A stretch of DNA of 64,000 nt from Phoronis australis. Taxonomy: Eukaryota; Phoronida; Phoronidae. Made by a program: the position numbers and the translations under genes. The number at the start of each line of letters is the position of its first letter. The first letter of the stretch is position 1. A model generated the notes under the pieces. It was not told the origin of the DNA. It searched no databases and saw nothing but the letters and a program-made list of their open reading frames with translations. Below, piece by piece: positions 1-15,600 of this stretch. The stretch is taken from positions 181,668 through 245,667 of the forward strand of contig NMRA01000498.1 in assembly GCA_002633005.1 (NCBI GenBank). Direction: 5' to 3'.

Positions 1-491
1 TTATTACTATCAAGAATTTCACAATTTATTGTAAGGTGAACCAACCAAACCCAGATTTGAACGTCATGCTCGACGTGATGTTGTTTCCAGTGTTAATTGC
101 GCGAAATTGAAGAAACTGAAACGGTAACATGTATTGGATTGGTTTTCAAGTTTGCTATATTTGCCTGGTGTCATTTTAAGACCATGCTCGCACATGACAA
201 GTGACAAGCCATTTTGTACAGCCTGGTCTCAAGCAACAACAAACTGTCATTTTTTTCGAAACCCTGGAATTATCTTCATTTTCACTTAGGAAGAGTTTGT
301 AACCAATTTCATAACGTGTAATTAAAAATGCTAATTTGTGGTATTTTAATAGGAACCAGAACGAAAGGTTCTTTGGAAAACATTAATCAATCCTACAATT
401 TTCTGAGAAAGATGCTGCATGGAGCTTCAACCTATTTGGTGTGGAAAAAACTTTTGAATTTCATTAATTCTTCATTCTTTTTTTTCTATAG

Positions 492-686
492 ACCCTAGCC
501 TTACTTCAGCCATCCAATCTAAAGGTTGTTGGTGGATTAGCCATGGTCCGCAACAGTGTTGGCTCGGAATGTTACGTCGCCGATGAAATCGTTACATCAC
601 GTGCTGGTGTGCGCGTCCGTGTGGGCAACACAGACGCTGAAGGACGAATGGTGATGACTGATGTTCTATGTAACTTGAAAGAAATG
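492..686 (+). CDS. Aminopeptidase exon with NTDAEGR active-site signature
   Basis: Polypyrimidine tract and TATAG acceptor precede the exon; the donor is ATG|GTGAGT. It is 65 codons in phase 0, running from TLALLQPSNLK to NLKEM. It includes the internal Met at 543, which is not a start codon because homology continues upstream of it. Confidence 0.88.
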
Positions 687-3600
687 GTGAGTTGTCTACG
701 TAGTATTGTTATTAGTCTCAGTTACAAATATTTTAAGTCTGGTCTGCATGCCAGTTTGTGATCTATATGTCCACGCTGGTTTAAGATTTACCTATATTAG
801 TCTCCATTATAGAACTTATTAGTCTAGTGAGAGTGAGAGTAGTTTATGTTTGACACAACTTCAAGTTTTGCTCAAGACCGACCAAGTTGGTGAAGATTAA
901 ATTTTTTTCTATCACCCACGGATATTGGATTTTCAACACAATGGTGGTAATTTGATGGCAAGGTAAACAAAAAAATATAAATATACAACTGTTCAAGTCT
1001 CCAATCACTTCGTGTGATGGCAGAAAGTAAATGTCACAGTATTTTCCAAAGAAAGATGATTTAAGAATTAAAGTTTACTGTTGTATATTACAACTGTAAG
1101 TCTTGAGTGGGTTACATATTGTCATACTTGCTTTATTGAGTATCTCACAAGTTTTAAACATAGTACCCAATTTTGAAAGAATGCTTCTTTGTTTGTCAGT
1201 TTACATGATGTAATTGTATTGCGTGCCCTTCAATTTTGCTTTCAAAGATGGATTTTGTTGGATTCCTCCATTTAGGCACTGACTGAAGTCAACCCCAGTC
1301 TCTTCACAATAGCAACTTTGACGGGGCACGCCATCCGTGCAATGGGAGATAACTACTCGGTAAGTGTTGAGTATGTAGTTAAGAAATGATCAAGGTAAAA
1401 CTTAATTCATTTCAAACGCATAGCAGTTGATTGGATGTTTTCCTGGAAATTAAAAGAAGTTCTGTCATCAGTTTAGCAGCTATTGCATTTTCACTGTTTT
1501 TTTTTTGTATTTGACTATGTTTAAATTATATAATAAGAAAAATGCCTCCCCAGGAGAATGTGTTGATATGGATCAAGACACACGGCATATCTCACCTTTT
1601 TGCAACCTTCAATGTCTCGATTTCATGCGTCAACATTTTTAATTATCCAGAAATATCCTGAGCTATACGAAGAGGTGAAAAGTGGGTGCACAGCCAATGT
1701 TGGCAGCTTTTATCCAAACGGTAAAAATCAAGGCATACCAAGCACTCATTTGCTGTATTGTCCAACATGCGTTTGAGTAACTGCTCAGAAGTCCTTTTAC
1801 TCACTTTAACAAGTTTCAAAAAGTTTCTTTGAAAACAGCATCTTGGGTGAATAATGTGAAAACTTGTCAGCGTTGTTTGATTACGGAATGAGGCTTGTGC
1901 CGGTGGTTTCCTCGTAACGTGCAGTCTTCGATGCACACTTAAACACACAAAAATTCTTTACACGTTATGGAGGAGAAGTAGAAAGTGTTGTTGCCAATTT
2001 CAGTGTAAAGTAACGTAACTTAACACCACTGTTAGTTTGGTTTGTTTGGAACAGCTGCCGATAAACAGCGTTGGCAAAATTTTCAATATTTGATGACTGG
2101 TTTCAATGCAACTTGACTCGGCTGTACAATGATAATGCGCCAGTGTCATTTGATTTTCGGTCTGATTTGTCTAGTGCAACACCTCCTAGTGGCCGTTAGA
2201 AATATATTGTACATGATGCTCTATAGGCGCCCCAGCATTGGTCTTGTTATTATTTTTCTGTCAGCCTCTGCGTCTGCCAAATTGCAAAAAAATATTAAGA
2301 AAATTGGCAGATGTTTTTCCTAATAAAAGCACAACTAACATTGATTTTGAGATGGGTGCAACTACTGTGGTGCCCCCCAGTGGCAACTTTTTTCTGCATC
2401 CACAGCCCTATATATTAAGGCCATTTGCAGGATCCTTGTAAAATATGATGAGTATTCTTTTGAATGTGCGAACAATGGGCAGTGGATACTGAAGCTGGTT
2501 TTTGCCTCTTAACAGACATTGAAAACGACGTTCCCATCCAGTTCCATGAAATAATGCTCTTTAACCCTCGACAACCCTCAAAGGTTTGGAGGATAATTTG
2601 AAATCTCCTTTCAAAGTCTGCTAAACGGGCAAGCGTGATCTACGCTTTTAGTGAATTGCACGGCAGCTGTGTGGAAAACAACCACCTAAGAACCATAATA
2701 TGCAATCTGTGACATAGTGAGTATGAGTCTAGCTGTTTATTGGTTTTATCTTTCAAGAATTATGCCAATGGTGACAAAGATTGGTTTAAATCATCAACAC
2801 AGGGTTTTGTATGTAAAACAATGCATCGATTAAGCAAAAGTGCATGTTGAGAACTAATTCAACATGTTGATTATGCAAAACTATGCCGTGATTAAGCATA
2901 TATCAACACGTTTAAGAAGCCTTTGGCGTTCCATAGTTTTGTTACCCCAACGCCCGTCCTTATCTATTCACAAATTCATACTCCTGGCTTACCCCCAATG
3001 GTGAAGAAAACCTATTCGCTACGTTCTCTTATAATGCATCAATTTTGAAAATTTGAAAACAACTACTTCGAACTATTTACTTTTCAATTTTAAAGCCGTG
3101 ATGTTGATCGCTTGCCTTACTTTTTGTTCATTGAAACTCGTAGGCTAAACAGGCGTTTTGGTTTACAAACGCAATTATCTTATCCAATACACATTCGGCC
3201 AAGCCCATGAATTTCGACTAGCTCTCTTCAATCAGTGATGGCACCATCATGCCTTTGATCTGTTGTGGAATTCGCTGATTATTCTGGGGTAAGCAGTGGA
3301 CACTTTCTTGTCCACTTGCGTGCAAACTCCTGTTAGTGTAAGATTTGTCTAATGTTTTGAACAGGGAAAAATGCATCTCCAAGATAAATGTGTTTTTACT
3401 GAAGCTTGTCCTTAAATAACTCACTGTCTTACTGTATATTGAAATCGTGCACAAGTACGACTTTAAATTAATTAAGGTAATTTTTTTAAACAAACAGATG
3501 TTAGGTTCTTTTATGGTATTGTGCATGTCTGTCACAAATATTGTATATGTCCGTCATAAATATTGTACTTTTTCGACACAAATATTGTACATGTCCGTCA

Positions 3601-6600
3601 CAAATTTTGTTTCCACGAGGAGAAGTAAAAGGAATTTGTCATGAGTACAGAGCTAAGTAGTATACGAATAGACAAATTGAAAACTGTTGTGAATACCAAT
3701 GGGCTGCCTATTCCCTAATTAGTTGTCTTTTAGGGTAGGAATCCCTAAACATTTTGATCCTTACCCAAGTGTGTTGCTATGACTACTAGATCATTGTACC
3801 ATACGTTATTTATTTAAAAACATATTAATGTCTATGTTTCGACTGGGGACTTATCCTAATGTTAGAGACGTGGCTAGCATTTACATCTCTTTTAGAATAA
3901 TTCCTAGGCATTTGTCAGACAATCAAAAATTCCCAATCTGCTTTGTGGATGAGCTGCAACTGAGTGCAATGTCCTCTTCCTCATTCATAATGACATTGTA
4001 CTAGTGACTCACTGGCACACAGAGGGTTCTCCAGTGTGTTTGTAGGTTGACTGAACTTTTATGGAGTGGGTGTGCTGATTCCAGTGTAGTGTTGCAATCC
4101 GGTGTAATTTCATTTCGCCATATTTCTCAGCTACGTTAACATTACATCGGCGCACCCTGGAGGGGGCTCGAATTTTTTGAGAATGTGGAACTTTCACGGG
4201 AAGATTCACAGGGTACATTCAGAGCTATGAAATGTGCATTCGCCAAGTTTTGGTAGTTCTTGCCCTTTTAATCAACTTTTCTCACATTTTCTACTTTTTT
4301 CGGAGTTTTTGTTTCTTTGAGGCAGACCTTTTTGTCCACTTTACCAAATGGGTGGGGGGGGGGCTCAAACGAGCCCCCTCCCCCTTCCCCTGGGTGCGCG
4401 CATGAATTTAACTAATTTTGGAGGAAAATAATTGCCAACATTGCCTTTAGTTCATTTTCAAAAGCGTCTAGCGCTGTTTTGAGCTCCAACAATTTTTCCA
4501 AATATTGTTGAATTGTAGCTATGGAAAAAAACTTGAAAATGGTAAAGATTTTCATTTGGTGTTTCATTGTGAGAACATGCTGCATTCATCAGCTCCTGTG
4601 GCACTTATGATTACCCATCTTTCTTGTATCATCACAGATAGACTCGCAAAGATAGGAGCAAGCGTTCTGCATTTTGTGCCTGAACCTGCTATCCCGGTAT
4701 CTTACGGATGTTGTAGGATGAGTATACACAACTGGGTACATACCCAGTCAGCAGCCCAGTGGGCATCACTTAACTGTAGAGAGACCAAGGAGAATTTTCC
4801 CAATGTGATCAAACCAAAAGGTTCAAAAAACCTTCTGAGTCTAGATAGATTGGGTATAAGACACGTCATTCAAATTTTGACGGGCCAATTTAATCTAGCC
4901 TGACACAGACACATTACTGGGCATATGGGGAGCCCAGTGGGACCCGAGTGTGGTACTGACATAGAATCTCCTAAACACCTGGTAGAATCTTGCCCAGTTT
5001 TTTATAAACTAAGGAGCAACCTACTGGATGGCACTGTTACATGCCTACAACTTATAGTGCATGGCAACAAATGGAAACGTCTTTCCGATTTCCTAAAGGA
5101 GACTGGCAGACTAGAAAACTTTCTTCACGAAGAGCCATAATTGGGCTCTCGTGCTTTTGCTCAGGTGTTTTGTGCAATGAGCCCAACCATAAGGCCTGCA
5201 CATGTCTGATGCACCGGAATGACATCAGGCCACCTGCTCTGTTTTTTTTTTTGTATCGTCACTTGTGAAATTGCTCTTTATGTTTTGTACTTATCTATCA
5301 GTTCTACTGTCTTTTGTTCACACTCAATATGTAACCTTTCATCGCCTACGTTCGCCTTGTTTTCATTTCTGCATGGTTATGTAGCTTCGTTAGCCCACTT
5401 GGGCTTCCTTATTTCCATCGTGCGAGAATAAGTCGAGCATAAAAAGTTTCACTTGTCTGCCGCTATATGTAATTGATGAGATTTTACTTACAACTTTCAA
5501 TCATTCTGTGCACGATGCTGGTAATTTTCAATACAATTTTTGTGCATCTTAATAATGCCGTTCTCATGTGAAAATTGGCGGAAGTAATCCTTATTGTGTA
5601 TTTTTCAACCAAATTTTTACTAAAAACATTCTGGGTTCTACCAAATTTTGCTGGATTAATACCATAAAAATTATGCATGACATGATAGTGCTTTATCTGG
5701 ACATAGTAATTAGATTCTGCTAAGATGAATACTGTGGTATTATTAAGGGGACTTTAATTCTGCTAGCCATGGAAGGCTGGAGGACTTTTTGAGTTGTCGG
5801 AACACGATTTGAACATGGTTTCTAGAAAGTATAGAATCTAGGAAGACATCTAGAGTAAAAAAGCATCAATCAATAAAATTTGTACGGTCTTTGATGCAAC
5901 TTCTCCATACTTATGTGACCACGCTGAAAAATGTCCAAATCAAAAAGTCACAAATGTGAAGTGTTGTTTTGCATTATTTTGTCCGTGAATTCAAAAAACA
6001 TGTTGAAAATTTTCAATAGGAAGAGTGTAGTTTTTAATAGCATTAACCTTGTGTGAGATTTTTAAAAAAAATATTTCATCTGTGTAATTATAGATAACAT
6101 TAGTGCCCAGAAATCAAATTAACAAACTATATGGGAACAATACGGCAATGAACTTAACATGAGACTCTGGCTCATATAAAGACAAAAAAGTCATGTATAT
6201 AAATTGTGGACTTGATGTTTTCTCTGTTACAGTTGTTTAAGTGAGAAGTGATATTACATTATGCCCTGTAGGGATAGTGTGCTGTGCACTTGAGTGGTCA
6301 TAAGTAGAGCACAGCACTCTGGTAGAAATAGTGTGGTCCAAGGTCTCTTGACTAATGGAGTACTTTCCTGGAACTTTTCTCTCTAGAGAACTGACCATTG
6401 ACGTCATGCATAGCCACAGTTTGCATCAATAGCGAATAAAGTATGAAATGTCTTCCTAAAGAAGGCTAAATTTGATTTCATTCTATTAATTTTCCTGAAG
6501 GGTTCTGCCTTTTTTAGAATTGTTTCAGAACCCTTAATTTTCTCTCTCTTGATAAAGCTTGCTTCAAATATATGCACCTAAACTGAAAGTAGTATTTTGG

Positions 6601-9600
6601 ACACGCAGTACATGCCAGAAGTGACGTGTAATTGACCTATCGCAAGCTCCGCCCCCTTGCAAAATGTCGACTAACAAACAATAAGTTTTACCCGGCAACG
6701 TGTTGCTTGTCACGTAAAATGGCAGCTTGCAAACGAAGGTGTGTCAATAATGCTGCGTTCTAAATGGTCAGTTAAGCCGTCACTCAAAATCCTGGCAATA
6801 GGTCAATTCCCGTCATGATGGCAAGCAGAAGTTGAGTTCATCATCATGAGAGTCGATTTTCTTCGTTAACGAAGATGACGGGAATCGACAGAAAAGTCAG
6901 TAAGGTGACTAAGTCATTCTATAATTCGAATTTTGCTACCATAATAGTCATTACCAGTCATCTTTGTTGTTAACAGAAATAGCTGTCACCATAGAGAAAC
7001 GACTTATTGTCTGTTTACGTTTGTATTAATGCCAGTCTGTGACCTTTATTGCAACGATAAATTTTGTTTGGTCTCAATTTTATTTTCATTTGAATCACAT
7101 ATACACCTTTTTATGTTAAGTATATTCCCCTTTATTTAGTATCAAATAGATGTTGCAGTGCCGTGCAGTTATCGACGAATAAAAATATTGTAAAACTAGA
7201 ATAAAAATATTGTAAAACTAGTAAAACTAAAATGACTAGCGTCGGTACTAAAATATATTAAAATATCCCCACATATCAAGCAATGTGCTCTTTTTCAAGG
7301 GTGTGCTACTAGTTTTACTATTTTTCATTCAGTTTGTCCCCTTGTTGGCAGGGCAAGCTTTCCCTTGTTTCTAACTTACTTGACATTATTTTTACAACGA
7401 ATCATGAGTTGGAGGAGATTGACGTGTCCGGCTAGTCGACCCTAGTCTTCCAGTCAACCTACTGTCAGCTGTCTGTATGTGGCATTCTTGTACATCTTGA
7501 TACGTTGTTAAAAGGGCAATAGGCACATCCCAAAATACCACACCGCTGATTTGATTCAGTAATTTGTTAAATCAAAAACTAATTGTTCACACCAAAACGA
7601 CATAGGCACTTGAAAGGAATTCTTTCGCTATACCTAACGCCTAACAAATAGATTTATTGAACATATCACTCGTTTCTGTGTAATTACTGCAGTACTACAC
7701 AAACATTTTTGGAGTGCATGCTTATGCTTACAAATAATATTTCTAGTGTCTACGTCTCTCTCCTCAGGCCAGTTTTCTCACTATTGCATAAAGGTTTTAG
7801 CTTCATTTAGTTTATATAATCTCAGTCAATAATTCATAGACCCATGAGGCATCGTCTATGAGAAACGTTGGCACTGCCGCTGCACTGGAGACACTTCAGC
7901 TGAAATCAATAGGTTGATAAACATCTTGGGGATGCTTACAAGTACAGTCATCTTTTTGACATTGCAATCCACTTGGCATTCTTTCTGAGTGATTTTATCC
8001 CCCGTTCAAATAGTGATTTTGTCATTTACGCCAAAAAAATGAGCTGGCTCAGCATGGTCTTGTCGATAAGAAGATCTGCTTGAAATTATTTGTAAGATGA
8101 TCGATTAGTTTCATGGAATATTTTTAAGGAATTAAGTTGTTAATATCCCCCATTTCTTCTAAGAAAACTAAAGACGGTCCCATTTTAAGATTCCAAATAA
8201 AACTGCAAACCTGTCAATAAGTAGTCCATGAACAGGAGGAGATTATTTTGTTGTTTTGTTTAAGTAGCCAAGCAAACACAACTTGTCCATTAGTTATGTC
8301 CTGGATGTGATGGTGCTTCGTGAAATGCATAGTCTGACCTTTGGCCAAAGTGACTACCTCACTCTGGCATTGTGGGTAACTCAAAAGTTGGTCACGTGAT
8401 ATTTGTGAGCTCATGTTTTTATAAAAACAGTGATTGTTTACAGTTTTTAAGCTTAGGGTTATAGCGTATAGGATCCTAGAAAAGTTACAATTTTGACCAA
8501 CTTTGTAACATCCTTGAGTTGAGTGTAAACAGAATTGGTCACCATAGTAGTAATGACAGGGAAAAGCTAATATAGCGGAAAAATAATTCACTATTCCTCT
8601 AGTTTTATCGTAAACAAATCTTGTGATACAACAAACACAGATGACCAATACACTACAAATGGCTCCCCCTGTTGACATGTGAGAGTCACCTTAATTGCTA
8701 ATATTGGTTGTTCCTTAGGTTTACATCTGATTCGTGTATGGGACTCTGACTTGTGCATGAACATACAAGTATAGTTTTATACAGTCGTACATTTTTAAAG
8801 ATAAGGTGTCGAAAATTTTATTACGAACGATATGAGAATGCTACCCTTTGGAAAATTTTTGACATAAAGCTGACTTCATTTAGTCGGGTGCTTTAAATCT
8901 TTTAAATCAGTTTTCCTCCTGGGAGTGTTTCATTGGTAATTTTGAGCATACGAAGAATTGGACTAATTTTCGATGTTTCGTTGATTCTTGAATTCATACG
9001 CAGACGTCGTCCTTATTTTGGGGCTAAACAAAGTACATTGAGCTTTTGGAAAAACAAAACTTTGAGTAATTTAAAGGCACATGTTTAGTAAAACTTAAAA
9101 TGCATCCAGTAACTTGGTTTATGGCTCCGGCGTTTAAAACTGCTTTATTAAATTTGTGTGGCGACAGCAGAGCTGGTACATTTTAACACATTACAACAAG
9201 CATATTGCTCTGTTTTTTCCTTTGCAAAAGAAAAGGTGCACCAGTGCCGTTCAAAGCTGTTGGAACGTTTTAGTGATTCCAAGTCAGTCATATGACAAGT
9301 ACGCATTTTTAGCAGTTTTGACTAGCACATTTTATCAACAATTTTTAAAATTTATTCTTGTATGAATTAAACTTTTATTAGGTATCCACTGTTATTCACC
9401 ATGGTGCCCAGGGCCCTCACTTACCTGAAAGGAAAGGTGTCTGTACCTTTTTAAAGGGCAGTTTTTGCGGCGTTTTTGACTAGGAGGGGAGTTTTTGCGC
9501 CATTTTTACTAAGAGGGGGATTTTTGTGAGGTTTATTTGCTGCACTGCTCCTTAATATTTTTACAAGGGGAAGGGGGTTGATATTTGGTCCCAACTGTGA

Positions 9601-12600
9601 TGGCCCTGGCACCAATTTCTTGACATTCAATGACATTTCAGAGAGAGCCTATTAAAATTGTTGAAGCTGTACATTATTTACCATACTTCCAGTACCTTAA
9701 ATTTCCGGGCACTGATCACAAAACCATTACTTTTGCTATCAGTATTTAAGATTTTTTTTATAAATTTCCATATGCATCTCGCGTACTTGTATACAGCCCT
9801 ACTGGAAAACAGTAATGAGTCAGTTACCAACTATGCTTGTTACATGAAAAGATAATAACTGTGTTCAGTAATAACTTGGTAATTCAAATTCAAAACCTCA
9901 TAGTGTCCAAACTTGAGGGTGATTTTGCAGCAATGGCACTGTTTTATTTTGTCAAATGCAAAATATACATTGCATGCACACATTTTGAAGGCAGAAGAAT
10001 TGAGTTTGACCATATTCCCCTCGTTTGAGAGATGTCCCGCTACTGAGATTCATGTTGTTTATAAGCATTTAACTCATATTTTTTGGAAATTACGCATTAC
10101 TTCATTCCTTATTATGAAGGCCATAACATTTTACTCGAAGGTCACACACTTTACTTGAATGTCACACATTTTGTAGCACAGACATTTGGGGATTTTGTTG
10201 ATGAAATTTGAAGTCTGAATTTGGATAGATGAGGCTGAAGGCATAAAGTCTAGCGTCAGAAGTAGTTAATGAAGTAACGTCAGGTATGCTACTGTCACAA
10301 TATGTCTCAAGTATCTTGCTATTTTCTTGTACATGGTGTTAACGCGCCATTCAAGGTTTTTAATTCAAAACTGTAAATAATCTTGGGATGTATTCAAGAC
10401 AAGCAGATAACTTTTTTTTGATTTGTACAAAATATTAAACTCACTAAAACTGCACTTGAAGAATTTTCACTAGAATTTCCTTGTATTGAGAAATTCGAAG
10501 AAATTTCTTTTTCCAGACACTTCACTTCATATGTCCAGTTCCTGAAATTTTTTCCTATTTAATTTGAGGCTTTACATGCCTAGCAATTGACCTCTGTTAA
10601 AGGACAATAGGTCACCTTTACAATGTCATACTTTCCACTCTTTGTGGCTAACTGTCTCCTCACAGTCTCGTTTTATACGCCCGTTGATTCTGCCTTTTAT
10701 TTTTGTTTTGAGTATTCCCGGAGGTGGAGTCCTACGCATGTCACTTCTGCTGAGAGTGTCTGACTCCAAACCCTCATCTTCATCGTCGTTATCTTCATCG
10801 CCACTATAGAGACCTCTCTTACGATCGAAACGAACCTTTTTATCGTCATCTAGTGCAAAAAGTTTCAAATATTCCATGTCTATGCTGTCTTCTTGGTATG
10901 TCTTTTCTACGTTTGTGAATTTGACATAGGTCTTCTCTAAGGCAATACAAATGGGTTTGGTTTCTTCCAGCTGTGCTGGTATGGTGCCGTTGGCGTCGCT
11001 GCCATCTTTTGCAGTTTCATCTTCTCTTTTGTTTGTGATGCAGACATGGGTCCGTGTTTTGCAGAAATAGACCATAGTTATTATTAGTACAATCACAAGA
11101 AAAGGCACAATACTGCTGAGCAAAGTCACTTTTATGTTACTCGTTGAAGCACTGTCGTTGGTGGAAGTTGTCTCCCTTGTCTGAGTGGCCTCAACAGTCT
11201 CGTCCGGCCATTGTGGACTCTCGGTTTCTTTAATGAAACTTCTTTTAGCCGTTCCAGCCACGTTTTTAGCCTTGCAAGTATATTTCCCATCAGCTATGGG
11301 GTGGTGACTGAAGTTGAAATTTGCCTTGGTGTAAAACACATTTCCATCGTATTTCGTGTCACTATGTGTTGGAGTATCATTCTCACCTCCATCTGGTGGC
11401 ACAATTGTTAATATTGGTGCCGGATCACCGTAGGCCTCACAACGTATACGCAGTTCTTCACCTGAAAGTGCATATGTAATCTGCGGCGTAGATGGCCCCA
11501 TGCAATGCATTTGAACCGCCTGAATAGAGCTAACATTATAAAGGTAGCCTGTATCAACCGGTGTCGCACAGTGAACAGAGTATGTGCTTAACTGCCCGTC
11601 TCTGCATTTCATGCGTTTAGACGTCATCATTGTGTAAGACGTTTTTATAAACTTCATCTCACAGTTGCAGTGGAAGGGGTTCTTTCCCAAACTGAGCTCT
11701 CTAATGTTGGAAGTGATTTTTGTTATATCGCTGGGCAGCTCTTTTATGAAGTTATTATGGAGGCACAGCGCATTTAAGTTTACTTGAGCCAATGTTGAAA
11801 ACACACCATAATCTATATGTGTTAGCTTGTTATTGGATAAATTGACGTACTCCAGGTTTGACATATTAGCAAATACTCCATCAGGAATTGTTTCAATCAT
11901 GTTGTTTTGCAATTCCAAAATAGCGACATCCTTGAGTCCTTCGAAGGTGAAAGCGTTCAACTTTTCTATGAAGTTCCTGTCAAGGTAGAGTTCCTGTAGA
12001 TTGGTCAAGTGTTTGAAAGCATCCCTATTTATGGTCTCAATATAACAAACAGATAGCTTCAATGCCTTCACATCAGGCTTGTAGTGCAGCTGTAAGAACC
12101 CTCGAGATATGTACGTCCTTTGGATGTGATGCTGTGTTCCCAAATACGGACATCGCACATTCGCCATAACTGTCGTGGCTAGGCGTACAAGCAATATGAT
12201 ATTTACACAGAAAATATTCAGCAACATAGTCCCTAGCTGCCCTGTCTTCTATTACTTCATGGTGCAAGCTTTCATGTCTTCTCAATCCTCAGTTGGATTA
12301 AATACATCACATGATGTATACTCAACTCACCGGAGGTGTTTAGCGCCAGCTTACATTAGAATTTATCATCTTTCCGGCCGATTGTCAGTTACAGCCTCCG
12401 GGAATTTTTTACAACAGTGCTCTGCTCTTCTCTAATAGGGTTAATTTCAAGCCTTTGCTGGTCTTCATCTATTATTCTATCAATTCAAAGCGCCTCTTGT
12501 TTAGTTGTCTATGTATGTGTCAGCTATCTGAAATCAAGATAAATATTGCATTATTTTTTGCTAATTGTCAAATAGTCAGCTATTGTCTAGAGGTGTTTTA

Positions 12601-15600
12601 TTATGCTGTACACAACTTTTGTTAAACAGGATGTCATTAAATGTTTTTGCTCCATGAGGAAAATTACACTGTCCGTTTTAAAGTACCCCACGCATCTTCA
12701 ATGATTTATAGTTGTCTTGCATGGTCTGTGGCCTGGAGACTAAAGTGACATTTGGGATGCATGAAATTGATTTTTGTCTAACTTTCATCAAACTCAGTTT
12801 CTCAGAAGGAAATTATTAGTTATGATTTGGTCCTTTACTCGCCCATGTTAGAGTGTTCTCCGCAACTCGTTCGACTCATCACCGCGTCAAGTTTGAATTT
12901 TGCTGTGACAAGATTGGAAGCCAAATGCAACAACTTTTAAGTATTGGGAGATTTGTTATTTCTGAATCAAACGTGACATTTTGGTACCAGGTCAATGCAT
13001 TTGCGGGAGTAAGCGTCTTGTCTGTCATCACAACTCACAGGCCAATCTACTACCATTCAAAGAATTACTAAAGCCGATCATTTACGGTTATTAGAGTACC
13101 ACAACCTAGTGCATCTATTTTGCATAGTTCTGTTTGACTATTGTACCTGAAGATGATATTTGCCTAATTTCAAAACGAAACTCATGTTACACTCTAGTGT
13201 TGCTGCTTTTTAACTTCCTTCTTCTAATTTGGCCAAAAACTAGTACTACTATCATAAACTCCTGTTTCCTTTTGAATGAAATGAAGTAAGGCAGATCTCA
13301 CCATGATTTCATCCTGTTCTTGTGTACAAACCACTACCTTATGTCCTCACCACCGGCGTAAGATTGCCTTTTTATGTCATCCGGATTCTGACATCACATT
13401 TGTTAAATCATAAAATATAAACTACCGGTACATGGTAAATGTAAACGTCCATCTTTCATTGCATTTCCCACCATCACAATATTTATTGTACAGGGCCCTC
13501 GATCCCTCGAAATTGGGGCCGAATTTCGGAGATATTACGCTTATGTCGCATTGTGCATGTTTTAAAAAATGTCTTAAACAAGATCATTTTCATAGAGCAG
13601 TCTGTATCAAAAATAAATTTTCTATGGTTAATCTCTTCATCCTTTCTTGCTTTCCAGCTGAACATTTTGTAATCAACAGAAATTCAATTTACAGTGACAC
13701 CTCTGACGGCAAAAAAGTGTTTCTTATTATTAAATATCAAGTGCAAACCAACACCCTGTGCCTTAGTACTCGGCTGAGCTAATCCATTAGTGCAAGCCAT
13801 CAATGAATATATGCCACCTCTTTCAATTAGAAACGTTCTACAAATGAAACTATTGCAATATTTCTATTCATAGCTGTGTGTTACTTTATTTGATTGGCCG
13901 GAAACTCTTAGATATGGAGCTCTTGCCAAATTGGCTGCGTTTCTCTCTTGGGGCACAGTTTCATACTAGAGTACGTTGTGATTAGACCTGATTGATAACA
14001 AGGAAATTGCTTCTAGAACTAATGTCCTCATTAGCCCTCAGGTCTTGGAAATTCTAACTAGTGGTTTTATTTATTATTGAATGGCCAATTTGGTGTTAGT
14101 ACATAGAGCTTGTTTCTGTAAGTTTTGGAATGGAAACGAACAGGTTTTTACCAGTTTTACAAATGACTATTTCATCATGTAGATAAGTTAAAAGATGTAT
14201 TTGCATGCTCCTAACTATGCTGATGTATAGCTGGAACGAAATGACAATGTTATTTTAATATTTTCTGCACTAAACAAAATGCAGCTGTATTCAATGACAA
14301 CTTGTTAGTGTGAAAACAAGAAATTCTGCAAATATGTGATCTTTGTACTAATAACGTACCTCGGGGCTCATACAGCCTGCATCTTGCAGTGTTATTCCCA
14401 AACACTATGTCTAAATACTTAATGGACGCAGTTCAGTGATTTGCGACAGATCATTTTTGCCACAAAACGTGATTCTAAAAACATTTACCAATTTTCAACC
14501 TACTTCATATTTACATCATCGCTATATGTCGTGTTTCTGAGTAATTTGGTCAAGCAATCACAGAGATAAGGAGTTAGCCTGCAAGTTCCACTTGAACATA
14601 CTATACATAAATACAAAATAAAAATATCAAAGATATTGTTTATAAGTAAAATCAACTTACTCAGAGAGCGGGGACTTAGAAGTTCGAACATTTCGAACTG
14701 TACTCTACAGTTCTTTGTCAACGGATGCTAGGGTGGCATCCTGGTTTCTGGTCCTGTTTTCCGTTCGAACTTCTAAATCCCTGGTCTCTGAGTAAGTTCA
14801 TTTTACTTATAAACACGCATTCACCGAGACCATGAAAAACCCTTTTAGATATTGATAAATATACTAACTATAATCTTTATGTAACAAGTTACGTTGCTTA
14901 AGAGTGGTGTATGACGACTGTATTTTCTACAAGTCATTAATTGACCACGGAGTAAAACTCGCTATAATTTTCATGGAGAAATTGTCAATATAAAGCTCCA
15001 TTTTTCTGCCACTGACATTGCTCCTCAACACCACACACTTTTCTGGCTGTGTGGTATCAAAGCCATGATACTATTCATCCTACCTTTGGTGCTCCCTTCT
15101 CAATCATCTGCTTTTTCTTGGGCTTTGTAACATTCCAATTTGACCTGTTTCTGTTGCCAGCTATGTTAGTCCACCCTTTGCACTTTTCACAAATCTCAAG
15201 ATCCATGGACCAGTTGAAGATCAACAGACCTGAAAATAGCATGTGGATAGCTTGCCTATGAACCATGAAATTAGAGTAATGCTAACCTATTGAATAATTT
15301 AGCAGTGTTTTCTGTTCATTAAGTTTGTTAGCTCATCCGTGCTCTGGCTGAGTCTCTAACAGAAGGCAGAGAATGTCATTGTTTGCATTGAGTGCAAAGG
15401 TTAAGCACCAGTGAGATACAAAAAGAATTCCCATGCATTCAACAAACCAATGACCGTGTGATTACCTACAGCCTGATTTGACACTCACACAAAAAGTGTG
15501 TAAATATTTTTCCTGTAAAAGCACATCGTCTTGGGGTTTGCCTATTGCAGCTTTCTGCTTTTACTTAAAAATCAGAATTTGACTGAATTCCTACTTGCAG

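Noticed and set aside
1-491. Additional aminopeptidase exon before 492
   Set aside because: No conserved peptide or acceptor/donor pair found; this is taken as intron sequence.
12073-12285. Alternative upstream start or second ORF over the LRR-Ig gene 5' end
   Set aside because: Different frame with no signal peptide; the start at 12227 gives a textbook signal peptide directly before the LRR domain.
13432-13782. 116-codon open frame on the + strand
   Set aside because: Part of it is a dispersed repeat also at 46030-46072; composition is background-like.
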